NCBI RefSeq assembly: GCF_016756535.1 | Contig: NZ_AP023247.1 | Span: 1,240,001 to 1,304,000, forward strand | DNA from: Mesorhizobium sp. 131-2-1 | GTDB lineage: Bacteria > Pseudomonadota > Alphaproteobacteria > Rhizobiales > Rhizobiaceae | DNA: 64,000 bases | Direction of reading: 5' to 3' | Shown here: piece after piece, positions 9,370 through 20,568 of the stretch | Layout: each line of letters opens with the position of its first letter | How positions within the stretch are numbered: position 1 is the first letter of the stretch | Notes under the pieces: generated by a model | What the model saw: the letters and a program-made list of their open reading frames with translations, nothing else | What the model was told of the DNA's origin: nothing | Databases searched by the model: none | Program-made: the position numbers and the translations under genes

Positions 9370-10470
9370 ATGCATTTCAGAACGGTCCTCAGCGGCACGC
9401 TTGCGCTGCTGCTCGTATCAAGCATCGCCGCCCCGGCAGCCGGCACTGGGCAGCCTGCCGATAGCGGGTTCTCCTTCCACCTGCCGACGCTCGGCATTTT
9501 CGGTGACAAGAAGAAGCCGCAACAGCAGCAGATCGCGCAGCAGGACGGCGCCACCGCGACCGGCCTGGAAGACCAGCTCAGGCAGATGAACGGCAAGATC
9601 GAGGAACTCAATTTCCAGATCCTGCAGATGCAGGAGCAGATCCGCAAGCAGCAGGAAGACAACGAGTTCCGCTTCCAGCAGCTCGAGGGCGGCACGCAAG
9701 GCGGGCAGCAGCCGGCCAGCCAGAAGAAATCGGAGGCCGCACCGCCTCCGAACGGCGATGGCAATACCGACAACGGCACCGACAACAGCGTCGCCGAGGC
9801 TCCGGCGACGCAGGCACCGGCCGATGCGGGCGCTCAGTCGTCCGGCGGCGGCCAGAGCGTCGGCGAGGTCATCGTCGAATCGCAGACCGGCGCCCCCGGC
9901 AAGGTGATCACCGGCGCGCCGCCGAAGCCGTTCGGCACCATCACCGTCGACAAGAACGGCAATGTGGTGAACGCCGACGAGAACACCCAGGCCACCGCCC
10001 CGGCGGCGCCGGCCGCAGCCGCGCCCGCCGAAGGCACCAAGGCCGGCAAGTCCGGAGGCACTGTGGTTGCCGCATTGCCTTCGACCAACGATCCGGACGA
10101 GCTCTACCGCAACTCCTACCAGTTCATCCTGTCGGGCGATTACGGCACCGCCGAACAGGGTTTCCGCGACCACATCAGCCGCTTCCCCAAGGACACCAGG
10201 GCGGCGGACGCCCATTACTGGCTGGGTGAATCGCTGCTCGGCCAGCAGAAATACCGCGACGCGGCCGAGGTCTTCCTCGCCGCCAGCAAGGACTATCCGA
10301 AGGCCAAGAAGGCCCCCGACATGCTCCTGAAGCTCGGCGTGTCGCTGGTCGGGCTGAAGCAGAACGACGTGGCCTGCGCCACTTTCGGCGAGATCGGCAA
10401 GCGCTATCCCGACATCTCCAGCGCGCTCAAGGAGCGCGTCAAGCAGGAACGGGCGCTCGCAGCGTGCTAG
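9370..10470 (+). CDS. cpoB: Cell division coordinator CpoB (YbgF), Tol-associated TPR protein
   Basis: A 366-residue periplasmic protein. It has a Sec signal (about 1-24), a glutamine-rich coiled coil (LEDQLRQMNGKIEELNFQIL and onward, about 58-105) that trimerises in the family, and a long Pro/Ala/Gly-rich linker. Its C-terminus holds TPR repeats (about 240-366: DELYRNSYQFILSGDYGTAE, HYWLGESLLGQQKYRDAAEVF). CpoB links Tol-Pal constriction to cell-wall synthesis, and this position after pal is conserved. The linker is longer than in E. coli, which is common in rhizobia. Confidence 0.93.
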   Translation: MHFRTVLSGTLALLLVSSIAAPAAGTGQPADSGFSFHLPTLGIFGDKKKPQQQQIAQQDGATATGLEDQLRQMNGKIEELNFQILQMQEQIRKQQEDNEFRFQQLEGGTQGGQQPASQKKSEAAPPPNGDGNTDNGTDNSVAEAPATQAPADAGAQSSGGGQSVGEVIVESQTGAPGKVITGAPPKPFGTITVDKNGNVVNADENTQATAPAAPAAAAPAEGTKAGKSGGTVVAALPSTNDPDELYRNSYQFILSGDYGTAEQGFRDHISRFPKDTRAADAHYWLGESLLGQQKYRDAAEVFLAASKDYPKAKKAPDMLLKLGVSLVGLKQNDVACATFGEIGKRYPDISSALKERVKQERALAAC

Positions 10471-10528
10471 CTTTCCGCTTGCCTGCCGGTACCCCAAGGC
10501 CGGGACCATTTTTGGGCAACATGCGGTG

Positions 10529-11899
10529 ATGCTCGACACCGGGCCTGACCTTTCGGAACGGCTTTTTTCTGATATCGATTTTTCTGACGGCGCGATTGCG
10601 GCCGTGTCCGGCGGCAGCGACTCGACCGCCCTGCTCATTCTCCTCAAAGCCCATCTCGACCGAACCGCGCCCGCAACCAGGCTGCTGGCGGTGACGATCG
10701 ATCACGACCTGCGGCCAGGCTCGGCGACCGAAGCGCGCGACGTGGCGAGACTCTGCACCAAGCGCGGCATCGCGCACCGCACCATCGTCTGGTCGGGGGA
10801 GAAGCCATCGTCCGGCCTGCCCGCCGCCGCGCGCGAGGCGCGCTACCGGCTGCTGGCCGAGGCGGCCGCCGCTGAAGGCATCGGCCTCATCCTCACCGGC
10901 CACACCGCCGACGACCAGGCCGAGACGGTGCTGATGCGGCAAGTCCGCCATGAGGGGGCGAGCGACGACGGGCGCGGCCTTGCCGGCATGGCGCCGGCCA
11001 CGCTCTATAACTGGCGACACTGGATCGTCAGGCCATTCCTCGGCACGCGACGCGCGACGTTGCGCGATGTGCTGCGCCGCCAGAACATCGGCTGGGCCGA
11101 GGATCCGACCAATGTCGACCAGCATTTCGAGCGGCCGCGCGTCAGGGCGACACTTGCCGGTGACGACGGCGCGCGGCGTTTCGCGGAAGCGACGGCGTCG
11201 GCCGGGCAAGCCGCCGCCAGCCGTGAAGAGCTTGGGCAGCGCGCGGCCATGCTGATGCGCGACCTTGCCGGCATGCCGGTCCCCGGCCTCATCCGTCTCG
11301 ATCCTGCTTTCGCCGCACCCGGCGATGCGGAGGCCGCCACCTATGCCCTGCCCATCCTGCTTGCGACCGTCGGTGGCGTTGCCTTTCTGCCGGACGCGGC
11401 ACGTTCCCGGGCACTGTTCGAGCGGCTTCGCGCCGGACCGCTTTGCGCCACATTGTCGCGGACGGTGATCGATGCCAGGCGCTCCGGCATCTTCCTGCGC
11501 CGCGAGTCGCGCGGCCTGCCCGAGGCGGCGCCGGCCGTCAACACCGACCTTTGGGACGGTCGCCGGCGCATCACGCTGGGCGACACTCAAGGCGCATTGT
11601 TGATCGCGCCGCTCGGTACGGCCGCGGCGGCAAAGCGGGCTGTCGGCGAGGATGGCGCGCCACCAAGCCTTGTGCGCGCGGCGCTTGCCGCCGAGCCGGC
11701 ATTGTGGCGCGGCGCGGAATGCCTTGGTTTTCCGCGTGAGGGCGCGGCGCTCGCGGAGATTGGCGTCGTCCCTGCCGTTGCGCCCTTTGCCCGCTTCCTG
11801 CCGTCCTTCGATCTCGCGCCCGCCGAAGCCGTAGCCCGATTGATCGGCGCGCCGCCGCTCCCGGCCTTGCCTTTCCACGGCCACAGTGCCGGCCGATGA
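10529..11899 (+). CDS. tilS: tRNA(Ile)-lysidine synthase TilS
   Basis: A 456-residue enzyme that converts the wobble C of the CAU-anticodon tRNA-Ile to lysidine, using ATP and lysine. The PP-loop ATP motif SGGSDST is at about residues 27-33; LTGHTADDQAETVLMR (about 122-137) and NIGWAEDPTN (about 188-197) are further TilS signatures. ATG at 10529 is used; a GTG immediately upstream (10526) is in the same frame and equally possible. The gene lies between cpoB and ftsH, a conserved order. The C-terminal half is poorly conserved, as usual. Confidence 0.94.
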   Translation: MLDTGPDLSERLFSDIDFSDGAIAAVSGGSDSTALLILLKAHLDRTAPATRLLAVTIDHDLRPGSATEARDVARLCTKRGIAHRTIVWSGEKPSSGLPAAAREARYRLLAEAAAAEGIGLILTGHTADDQAETVLMRQVRHEGASDDGRGLAGMAPATLYNWRHWIVRPFLGTRRATLRDVLRRQNIGWAEDPTNVDQHFERPRVRATLAGDDGARRFAEATASAGQAAASREELGQRAAMLMRDLAGMPVPGLIRLDPAFAAPGDAEAATYALPILLATVGGVAFLPDAARSRALFERLRAGPLCATLSRTVIDARRSGIFLRRESRGLPEAAPAVNTDLWDGRRRITLGDTQGALLIAPLGTAAAAKRAVGEDGAPPSLVRAALAAEPALWRGAECLGFPREGAALAEIGVVPAVAPFARFLPSFDLAPAEAVARLIGAPPLPALPFHGHSAGR

Positions 11900-12019
11900 T
11901 GGGCGAAAGCTTAACCCACACGTGCTGTTATGCTTGGCAAGGGGAGGCGCTCTCCCTATGTTAGGCCCAAGCTTCCTCTGATCATGCGTGTCCATCCGCG
12001 GACGCCAACGGGACAATAG

Positions 12020-13954
<1,935 letters not shown>

Positions 13955-13990
13955 AGGCCCCACAGGCCTAACCGATTGCGCAGAGATTGA

Positions 13991-14019
13991 AACGCCGCGG
14001 CTCCGACCGCGGCGTTTTT
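13991..14019 (+). terminator. Terminator after ftsH
   Basis: CGCCGCGG (13993-14000) pairs with CCGCGGCG (14007-14014) around CTCCGA and is followed by TTTTT (14015-14019). Confidence 0.9.
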
Positions 14020-14062
14020 GTTTGGGGTCGGATAAGGGCGTTTTTGTTTGGGGTCGGATAAG
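14011..14062. repeat. Perfect 26-base tandem duplication overlapping the ftsH terminator
   Basis: 14011-14036 is repeated exactly at 14037-14062 (unit begins GGCGTTTTTG and ends GTCGGATAAG). The first copy includes the 3' arm and T-tract of the ftsH terminator, so the T-tract occurs twice but the 5' arm only once. Confidence 0.9.
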
Positions 14063-14117
14063 ATTGTCGGGTGTCCGCGACTGCGACATTGCCGATTTGC
14101 GAAAGCCGACGTGACGG

Positions 14118-14146
14118 CCAATCTCCCCCCAAGTGGGGGAGATTGG
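14118..14146. repeat. Short palindromic intergenic repeat
   Basis: CCAATCTCCCCC (14118-14129) pairs perfectly with GGGGGAGATTGG (14135-14146). The same C-run/AGAT core occurs in the element at 31023-31176, suggesting a dispersed repeat family. Confidence 0.6.
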
Positions 14147-14205
14147 CAGCGTCCCCGCCGGCGCATCCCCATAGCGCGAAAGTCATCTCTCAGAAGCCGT
14201 CCAAC

Positions 14206-14238
14206 AAAAAGGCCCGCGAACCTTGCGGTTCGCGGGCC
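14206..14238 (-). terminator. Terminator for the minus-strand repeat protein gene
   Basis: On the minus strand GGCCCGCGAACC (14238-14227) pairs with GGTTCGCGGGCC (14222-14211) around a four-base loop and runs into TTTTT (14210-14206). A 12-bp perfect stem. Confidence 0.92.
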
Positions 14239-14263
14239 GTGTTCGGGTGAAGTGCCTACGAGA

Positions 14264-15280
14264 TCAGCTCTTCAGCTTGGCGTTGCACAGGCTGTAGAAG
14301 CCGCCGCCCTTCTGGATCCACTTGAGGCCGTTCAGCGTATTGGCGTCCTTGTTGGCGTAGTAGAGTTCGAGGCAGGTGTGCATGCGGCCCTTGGCCGGCG
14401 TCTCGCTGGCAAACTTCTTGGAGATCGCCGTCGGGAACTTCACACCCTTGGGAGCGGCAACGGACGGCTTATCGGGCTCGCTGGTGTAGGTCGCCTCGGT
14501 CGGAGCCGGCACCGTGTCGTCGTCGTCCGCGGCGGCGCCGCACTCGGCCTTGCGGAAGTCGTTCCACTTCATGCCGTTCAGCTTGTTGCCGGTCTTGGCC
14601 GCCTGGTACTTGGCGCTGCAATCGGCCATGCTGAGGCCCTTGCCGCCTTCAGCGGCGGCGGCCTTGGTCGTTGCCTTCGCGGGCTCCGCGGCGGCGCTGG
14701 CGCCTGGGCCGCATTCGGCCTTGCGAAAGTCGTTCCACTTCATGCCGTTCAGCGTGCCGGCGTCCTTTGCCGCCTGGTACTTGACGCTGCACTCCTTGGT
14801 GGTCAGGCCCTTGGCCGTCTCCTCGGTCGTGGCCGCCGCCTTGGTGGTCTTGGCGGGTTTGGCGTCAGCAGCGGCGGCGGTGGCGCCGGCGCCGCACTCG
14901 CTCTTGCGGAAGTCGTTCCACTTCATGCCGTTCAAGGTGCCGGCAGCCTTGGCGGCCTGGTACTTGGTGCTGCATTCCTTCGCGGTCAGGCCCTTGGCCG
15001 CGTTGTCGTCGGCGGCAGCGGCCGCCTTGGTGTCGGTCTTGGCCGCATCGCTCGCCTTCGCCGTCTTCTTGGCGGGCTTGGTTTCGGTGGTGGCGGCAGC
15101 ATCGGTGTCGCATTCAGCCTTGCGGAACTGGTTCCAAGTCTGGCCGTTAAGTGTTCCGGCGTCCTTTGCCGCGTTATACTTGGTGCTACACTCGGCCATG
15201 GTCAGCGCGTTGGCCGGCGCCGCCAGGAACAAGGTTGCGACGGCTAGACCCGTCAAGGTTGCAATTCGGTAGATGAGCAT
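14264..15280 (-). CDS. Secreted protein with four to five cysteine-bounded PsiF-like repeats
   Basis: A 338-residue protein. The start at 15280 follows ACGGAGA and gives a Sec signal ending in PANA; upstream ATGs only extend it with non-signal sequence. The mature part has four copies of a roughly 28-residue module of the form C-x-x-KY-x-AAK-x-x-GTLNG-x-x-W-N-x-FRK-x-EC. The modules are separated by Ala/Lys/Thr-rich linkers of 20-40 residues. A divergent fifth module is at the C-terminus (CLELYYANKDANTLNGLKW ending SLC). Each module begins and ends in Cys, which suggests one disulfide per module in the periplasm. The module resembles the PsiF repeat, but I cannot confirm the family. It sits on the opposite strand between ftsH and glmM, with its own terminator. 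Function unknown. Confidence 0.8.
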   Translation of the reverse strand: MLIYRIATLTGLAVATLFLAAPANALTMAECSTKYNAAKDAGTLNGQTWNQFRKAECDTDAAATTETKPAKKTAKASDAAKTDTKAAAAADDNAAKGLTAKECSTKYQAAKAAGTLNGMKWNDFRKSECGAGATAAAADAKPAKTTKAAATTEETAKGLTTKECSVKYQAAKDAGTLNGMKWNDFRKAECGPGASAAAEPAKATTKAAAAEGGKGLSMADCSAKYQAAKTGNKLNGMKWNDFRKAECGAAADDDDTVPAPTEATYTSEPDKPSVAAPKGVKFPTAISKKFASETPAKGRMHTCLELYYANKDANTLNGLKWIQKGGGFYSLCNAKLKS

Positions 15281-15569
15281 GGCGTTTTCTCCGTTGCTGC
15301 CGCCCATAGGTTGTCCCTTTGCGCAACCAATAGCCTTCAACGTTCGCCCGCGCCAGATGCTACCGGCGCCGACGGCCTCACAAACTGTGTTGCTCCCGAT
15401 AAGGTGATGGGATCCTTGCGATCCGATGCGCCTGAGCAAGGTTTGCCGGGCGAATCCACAGCCAACGGACCTGCAACGCCTGGTCCATTGCCGCAAGACC
15501 GGACCGCCATGATAGACTGTCGAATCACTTGAACAGCCCGGCACAATGATTTTCTAAGGAATGGTAATA

Positions 15570-15588
15570 TATAATCACCAAATGTGAT
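15570..15588 (+). promoter_or_regulatory. Candidate glmM promoter -10 with overlapping inverted repeat
   Basis: The 372-base gap 15281-15652 has no convincing gene. It contains TATAAT at 15570-15575, and overlapping it ATCAC (15574-15578) and GTGAT (15584-15588) form a small inverted repeat. It is the only AT-rich patch upstream of glmM; the -35 match is weak. Confidence 0.3.
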
Positions 15589-15652
15589 AATCGGTTGCGG
15601 CTCAATTGTGGCAATACGGGCGGCTGAAAAACCGACGGGGATCAAGAGACGC

Positions 15653-17005
<1,353 letters not shown>

Positions 17006-17034
17006 GATCAGGGCGCGACGCAATCCAGCTCTGC

Positions 17035-17060
17035 AAGCCCGCCGTCAGGCGGGCTTTTTT
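17035..17060 (+). terminator. Terminator after glmM
   Basis: AAGCCCGCC (17035-17043) pairs with GGCGGGCTT (17048-17056) around GTCA, followed by a T-run to 17060. Confidence 0.93.
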
Positions 17061-17142
17061 GTCCGTGCGCGAGCGACGCAGTCGGCCTGCTCGCAATGCG
17101 GCTCTATCTAAAATTGTATAGATTCGTGGTTAATCGGTACGG

Positions 17143-17157
17143 TTAAACGGCTTTTAA
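17143..17157. promoter_or_regulatory. Exact TTAA-N7-TTAA CtrA-type box upstream of the first OMP gene
   Basis: TTAA at 17143-17146 and TTAA at 17154-17157 are separated by seven bases, the consensus spacing for CtrA. The box is 80 bases before the start at 17237, in an AT-rich promoter-like stretch with a nearby GATTC (CcrM-type) site at about 17121. Confidence 0.5.
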
Positions 17158-17236
17158 CCTTTGCAATTCATTATCCAAACCCGAAGTCAATCATCTTCGG
17201 GCGGGTGTCGTCGCGAGGCTTCTTAGGGGTGACAGC

Positions 17237-18052
17237 ATGTTGAATACAGCAAGAATGGCTTTGCTTGCCGCGCTGTTTGCGGGGGTGGCCGGACCGGCGC
17301 TTGCCGCCGATCTCGTGGAACCGCCAGTGGTCGAAGCGGCACCGCCGGTTGCCTACGAGCAGCCGGTCGACGTCGGCGGCTGGTACATCCGCGGCGACAT
17401 CGACTATCATAAGTCGAGTTTGCGCGGTATCGACTACATTACATACGGACCGCCGCCCGGCACAAACGATTTCGATTTCGGTCATCTGAAGGGCGGTTTC
17501 TCGCTCGGCGGCGGCGTCGGCTACAAGATCAATAGCTACTTCCGTACGGATCTGACTGCCGACTACTGGTTCAAGTCAAACTTCAACGGCCAGACCTCGG
17601 ACCTCGTCTCGGTATCGACCGAAGTGTCGAAAATGAGCGCCTTTCTGCTGCTCGCCAATGCCTATGTCGATATCGGCACCTACCACGGCATTACGCCGTA
17701 CGTCGGCGCCGGCATTGGCGGCGCGCGTATCAAGTGGGACACGGTCCGCGATCCGAACACCACCGAGACCAACCCCGGGTCGTCCAACTGGCGTTTCGCC
17801 TACGCACTCATGGCCGGCGCTTCCTATTGCTTGACCGACAAGATCATCTTCGACGCAGGCTACCGCTTCAGCCACATCCAGGGCGGCCGCATGTTCGAGT
17901 TTGATACCACCAGCTCCGGCCCAGGCTTCGACCACGGCATGAATACGCACGAGGTGCGCGGCGGCCTGCGGTATCAGTTCGGCGGCAACAATGGCTGCGC
18001 CGCGCCGGTGGTGGCCTATCAGCCCGAACCGGAGCCGATCTACACCAAGTAA
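17237..18052 (+). CDS. Omp25/Omp31-type outer-membrane beta-barrel protein
   Basis: A 271-residue protein of the small eight-stranded OMP family. It has a signal peptide (about 1-24, cleavage after ALA), a short Pro/Val-rich N-terminal segment (VEPPVVEAAPPVAYEQP), then GWYIRGDIDYHKS and alternating aromatic/polar strands. Typical blocks are GGGVGYKINSYFRTDLTADYW cut at shorter lengths, NAYVDIG, GITPYVGAGIGGARI and RGGLRYQF. The last part carries an unusual tail (PVVAYQPEPEPIYTK) beyond the final strand. It probably forms a surface-structural barrel; ligand unknown. It is similar in plan to the next gene, so the two may be old duplicates. An exact CtrA-type box lies upstream and a strong terminator downstream. 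Confidence 0.88.
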   Translation: MLNTARMALLAALFAGVAGPALAADLVEPPVVEAAPPVAYEQPVDVGGWYIRGDIDYHKSSLRGIDYITYGPPPGTNDFDFGHLKGGFSLGGGVGYKINSYFRTDLTADYWFKSNFNGQTSDLVSVSTEVSKMSAFLLLANAYVDIGTYHGITPYVGAGIGGARIKWDTVRDPNTTETNPGSSNWRFAYALMAGASYCLTDKIIFDAGYRFSHIQGGRMFEFDTTSSGPGFDHGMNTHEVRGGLRYQFGGNNGCAAPVVAYQPEPEPIYTK

Positions 18053-18078
18053 GCTCCTCGATATCCAAGACGTTCCTC

Positions 18079-18107
18079 AACCGCCCGGCCTTGGCCGGGC
18101 GGTTTTT
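18079..18107 (+). terminator. Terminator after the first OMP gene
   Basis: AACCGCCCGGC (18079-18089) pairs with GCCGGGCGGTT (18094-18104) around CTTG, followed by a T-run to 18107. Confidence 0.93.
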
Positions 18108-18168
18108 CGTTTGCAAACTCGTCCGATCGAAAGCCCTTCGGAATCAATTCGCTAACGCTCTGTTATCC

Positions 18169-18183
18169 TTAACCGCCACTTAA
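18169..18183. promoter_or_regulatory. Exact TTAA-N7-TTAA CtrA-type box upstream of the second OMP gene
   Basis: TTAA at 18169-18172 and at 18180-18183 have the seven-base spacing; each half extends to TTAACC. A further GGTTAAC follows near 18190, giving a second inverted half-site. The start codon is at 18259. Confidence 0.5.
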
Positions 18184-18258
18184 CCACTATGGTTAACAAT
18201 GCTCCCTGAAAACGGTGCTTGCGCTCATGGCGCGCGCCAAGTTCGGGAGCCGGGGACC

Positions 18259-19128
18259 ATGGTATTCAAATCGCGTATTGCGCTGGCGCTGGCCGCCATC
18301 GTGCTGATGCCGGTGACGCAGGCGCTGCCGGCCGACTACGATCCGCCGATCTATGTCGACCAGGCGCCGGATTACGTGCCGGTCGAGGTTGGCTCGGGAT
18401 GGTATCTGCGCGGCGATATCGGCTACGCGTTCAGCCATCCGTTCGAGCATCAGATATCGGCGAGCGGGTCGACCAGCTTCACCAACGACAGCAGCCTGTT
18501 CACGGGCAGCATCGGCATGGGCTACCACCTCAACGACTTCCTCAGGGTGGAACTCAATGGCGGCATCCTGCCGACCAACAAGTTCGGCGACCACGCCGTG
18601 GTGCCGGACGGCTGCGCCGGCCACACCAATACGCTGACGATCGGGCCCGGCGGCGTCATCATCATCGGCACGGCCCCGGCAACGGAAGACTGCGTGGCCA
18701 CGAACCGCGCCACCAACAAGGGCTACAGCGTCATGGCCAATGGCTATGTCGACCTCGGCACCTATGTGGGCATCACGCCCTATGTCGGCGGCGGCATCGG
18801 CGTCGCCTACAACAAGTATTTCAAGACCCAGGGCGAGCGCGATTGCGTCGAGATCGCGCCGGATTCGCAGGGTGCCGGCGGCTTCACCTGCGATGATCCG
18901 GCGGGTTACCAGGGATCAGAGGATTCCGAAGCAAAATTCAATCTTGCCTATTCGATCGGCGCCGGGCTTTCCTACCAGGTGAGCAAGAACGTCTCGCTCG
19001 ATTTCGGGTACGAGTATTTCTCGGTGCCGAGCGCCAAATACGTGGCCTTTGACAGCGGCGCCTTCAACATCCACAAAGGCATCGACTACCAGACGGTCAA
19101 GCTCGGGCTGCGCTACGATCTCTGGTAG
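18259..19128 (+). CDS. Outer-membrane beta-barrel protein, Omp25/Omp31-like
   Basis: A 289-residue barrel protein. The start at 18259 (after CGGGGA) gives the signal peptide MVFKSRIALALAAIVLM ending ALPA; an upstream in-frame start would put a polar stretch before the signal. The mature protein has the motifs SGWYLRGDIGYAFS, SIGMGYHLNDFLRVELNG, GYVDLGTYVGITPYVGGGIG and ends VKLGLRYDLW, a C-terminal aromatic that suits barrel-assembly recognition. Compared with its neighbour it has longer loops with two Cys pairs (DGCAGH / ATEDC and RDCVE / FTCDD) that could form disulfides outside the cell. No downstream hairpin as strong as its neighbour's is visible. Confidence 0.88.
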   Translation: MVFKSRIALALAAIVLMPVTQALPADYDPPIYVDQAPDYVPVEVGSGWYLRGDIGYAFSHPFEHQISASGSTSFTNDSSLFTGSIGMGYHLNDFLRVELNGGILPTNKFGDHAVVPDGCAGHTNTLTIGPGGVIIIGTAPATEDCVATNRATNKGYSVMANGYVDLGTYVGITPYVGGGIGVAYNKYFKTQGERDCVEIAPDSQGAGGFTCDDPAGYQGSEDSEAKFNLAYSIGAGLSYQVSKNVSLDFGYEYFSVPSAKYVAFDSGAFNIHKGIDYQTVKLGLRYDLW

Positions 19129-19273
19129 GGGTCGGCAGGCGGAAAATCGCGGCGGCGGGTCGCAGGATCCGCCGTTTGCTTTTGTGGCCTCAGGCCTGCC
19201 ATTCGTCGCGAGTATCCCGCCAGCGACAAAAACTTTCCTCTTGACGCCGGAAGCCTGAACGCATATCGCCGTC

Positions 19274-19325
19274 CGTGGGCCACCCCTCCCCAACGAGGGG
19301 CCACTATCTGGAAGGATAGACCACG
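19274..19325 (+). ncRNA. serC leader RNA motif
   Basis: Two compact hairpins end right at the serC start codon. CCCCTC (19283-19288) pairs with GAGGGG (19295-19300), and CTATC (19304-19308) pairs with GATAG (19315-19319). The second loop holds GGAAG, so the ribosome site is inside the structure. This matches my memory of the serC motif described by comparative genomics upstream of serC in alphaproteobacteria; the regulatory ligand or protein is not known. A covariance-model search would confirm it. Confidence 0.65.
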
Positions 19326-20501
19326 ATGACGACGCTTACGAAGCCCGGACTCCGTCCGGCAAACCCCAATTTCTCCTCAGGTCCCTGCGCAAAACGCCCC
19401 GGCTGGTCGGTCGAGGCGCTAACCAAGGCCGCGCTCGGACGCTCGCATCGCGCCAAGATCGGCAAGAGCAAGCTCGAGCAGGCGATCGAGCTGACACGCG
19501 AAATCCTCAAGGTTCCCGCCGACTATCGCATCGGCATCGTGCCGGCGTCCGACACCGGCGCGGTCGAGATGGCGCTGTGGTCGCTGCTCGGCGAGCGCGG
19601 CGTCGACATGGTCGCCTGGGAGAGCTTCGGCTCCGGCTGGGTGACCGACGTGGTCAAGCAGCTCAAGCTCGCCGACGTGCGTAAATTCGAAGCCGGCTAT
19701 GGCGCGCTGCCGGACCTGGCCAAGATCGATTTCGACCGCGACGTGGTCTTCACCTGGAACGGCACCACCTCCGGCGTGCGGGTGCCGAACGGCGATTTCA
19801 TTCCGGCCGATCGCAAGGGGCTGACCATCTGCGACGCGACCTCGGCCGCCTTCGCGCAAAGGCTCGACTTCGAAAAACTCGATGTCGTCACGTTCTCCTG
19901 GCAGAAGGTGCTGGGCGGCGAGGGTGCGCATGGCATGCTGATCCTGTCGCCGCGCGCCGTCGAGCGGCTTGAAACCTACAAGCCTTCATGGCCGCTGCCG
20001 AAGATCTTCCGCCTCACCTCGGGCGGCAAGCTGATCGAAGGCATCTTCAAGGGCGAGACCATCAACACGCCGTCGATGCTGTGCGTCGAGGACTATCTCG
20101 ATGCGCTTCACTGGGCGAAGTCGATCGGCGGTCTCGACGCCCTGATCGCCCGCGCCGACGCCAATGCCGCGGTGCTCGACCGTTTCGTTGCTCAATCGTC
20201 ATGGCTCGGCCATCTCGCTGCCGATCCAGCAACGCGCTCGAACACATCAGCCTGTTTCTCCTTCACGGACCCGCAAGTCGCGGCGCTCGACGCCGACGGG
20301 CAGGCGGCTTTCGCCAAGGGGCTGGTCGCGGCACTCGACAAGGAAGGTGTGGCCTATGACATCGGCGCCTATCGCGACGCACCGCCCGGCCTGCGCATCT
20401 GGTGCGGCGCGACGGTCGAGACTTCCGATCTCGAGGCGCTGCTACCCTGGCTCGACTGGGCGTTTGCCGCGCAAAAGGCGTCGCTGAAGGCGGCTGCCTG
20501 A
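19326..20501 (+). CDS. serC: Phosphoserine aminotransferase SerC
   Basis: A 391-residue PLP enzyme catalysing the second step of serine synthesis (3-phosphohydroxypyruvate plus glutamate to phosphoserine). The PLP-binding Lys is in [16 protein letters not shown] (about residues 188-203); [12 protein letters not shown] and [10 protein letters not shown] are further pocket segments. Length and start ([20 protein letters not shown]) match the rhizobial form. The second leader hairpin presents the ribosome site. It is followed by serA after 67 bases, so the first two serine-pathway enzymes are probably one operon. Confidence 0.97.
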   Translation: MTTLTKPGLRPANPNFSSGPCAKRPGWSVEALTKAALGRSHRAKIGKSKLEQAIELTREILKVPADYRIGIVPASDTGAVEMALWSLLGERGVDMVAWESFGSGWVTDVVKQLKLADVRKFEAGYGALPDLAKIDFDRDVVFTWNGTTSGVRVPNGDFIPADRKGLTICDATSAAFAQRLDFEKLDVVTFSWQKVLGGEGAHGMLILSPRAVERLETYKPSWPLPKIFRLTSGGKLIEGIFKGETINTPSMLCVEDYLDALHWAKSIGGLDALIARADANAAVLDRFVAQSSWLGHLAADPATRSNTSACFSFTDPQVAALDADGQAAFAKGLVAALDKEGVAYDIGAYRDAPPGLRIWCGATVETSDLEALLPWLDWAFAAQKASLKAAA

Positions 20502-20568
20502 GTTTCCCGTGGCGGCCTTTGGGGCCGCCCATTTCCAAACGGATCAATCAATTTCGAAGGAGGCCGCC

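Noticed and set aside
15311..15532. 73-codon plus-strand frame upstream of glmM
   Set aside because: No ribosome site, no recognisable sequence, and overlaps the promoter of the opposite gene.
20511..20530. Terminator between serC and serA
   Set aside because: A GGCGGCC/GGCCGCC hairpin exists but with no T-tract and only 67 bases between two same-pathway genes; probably an internal structure.
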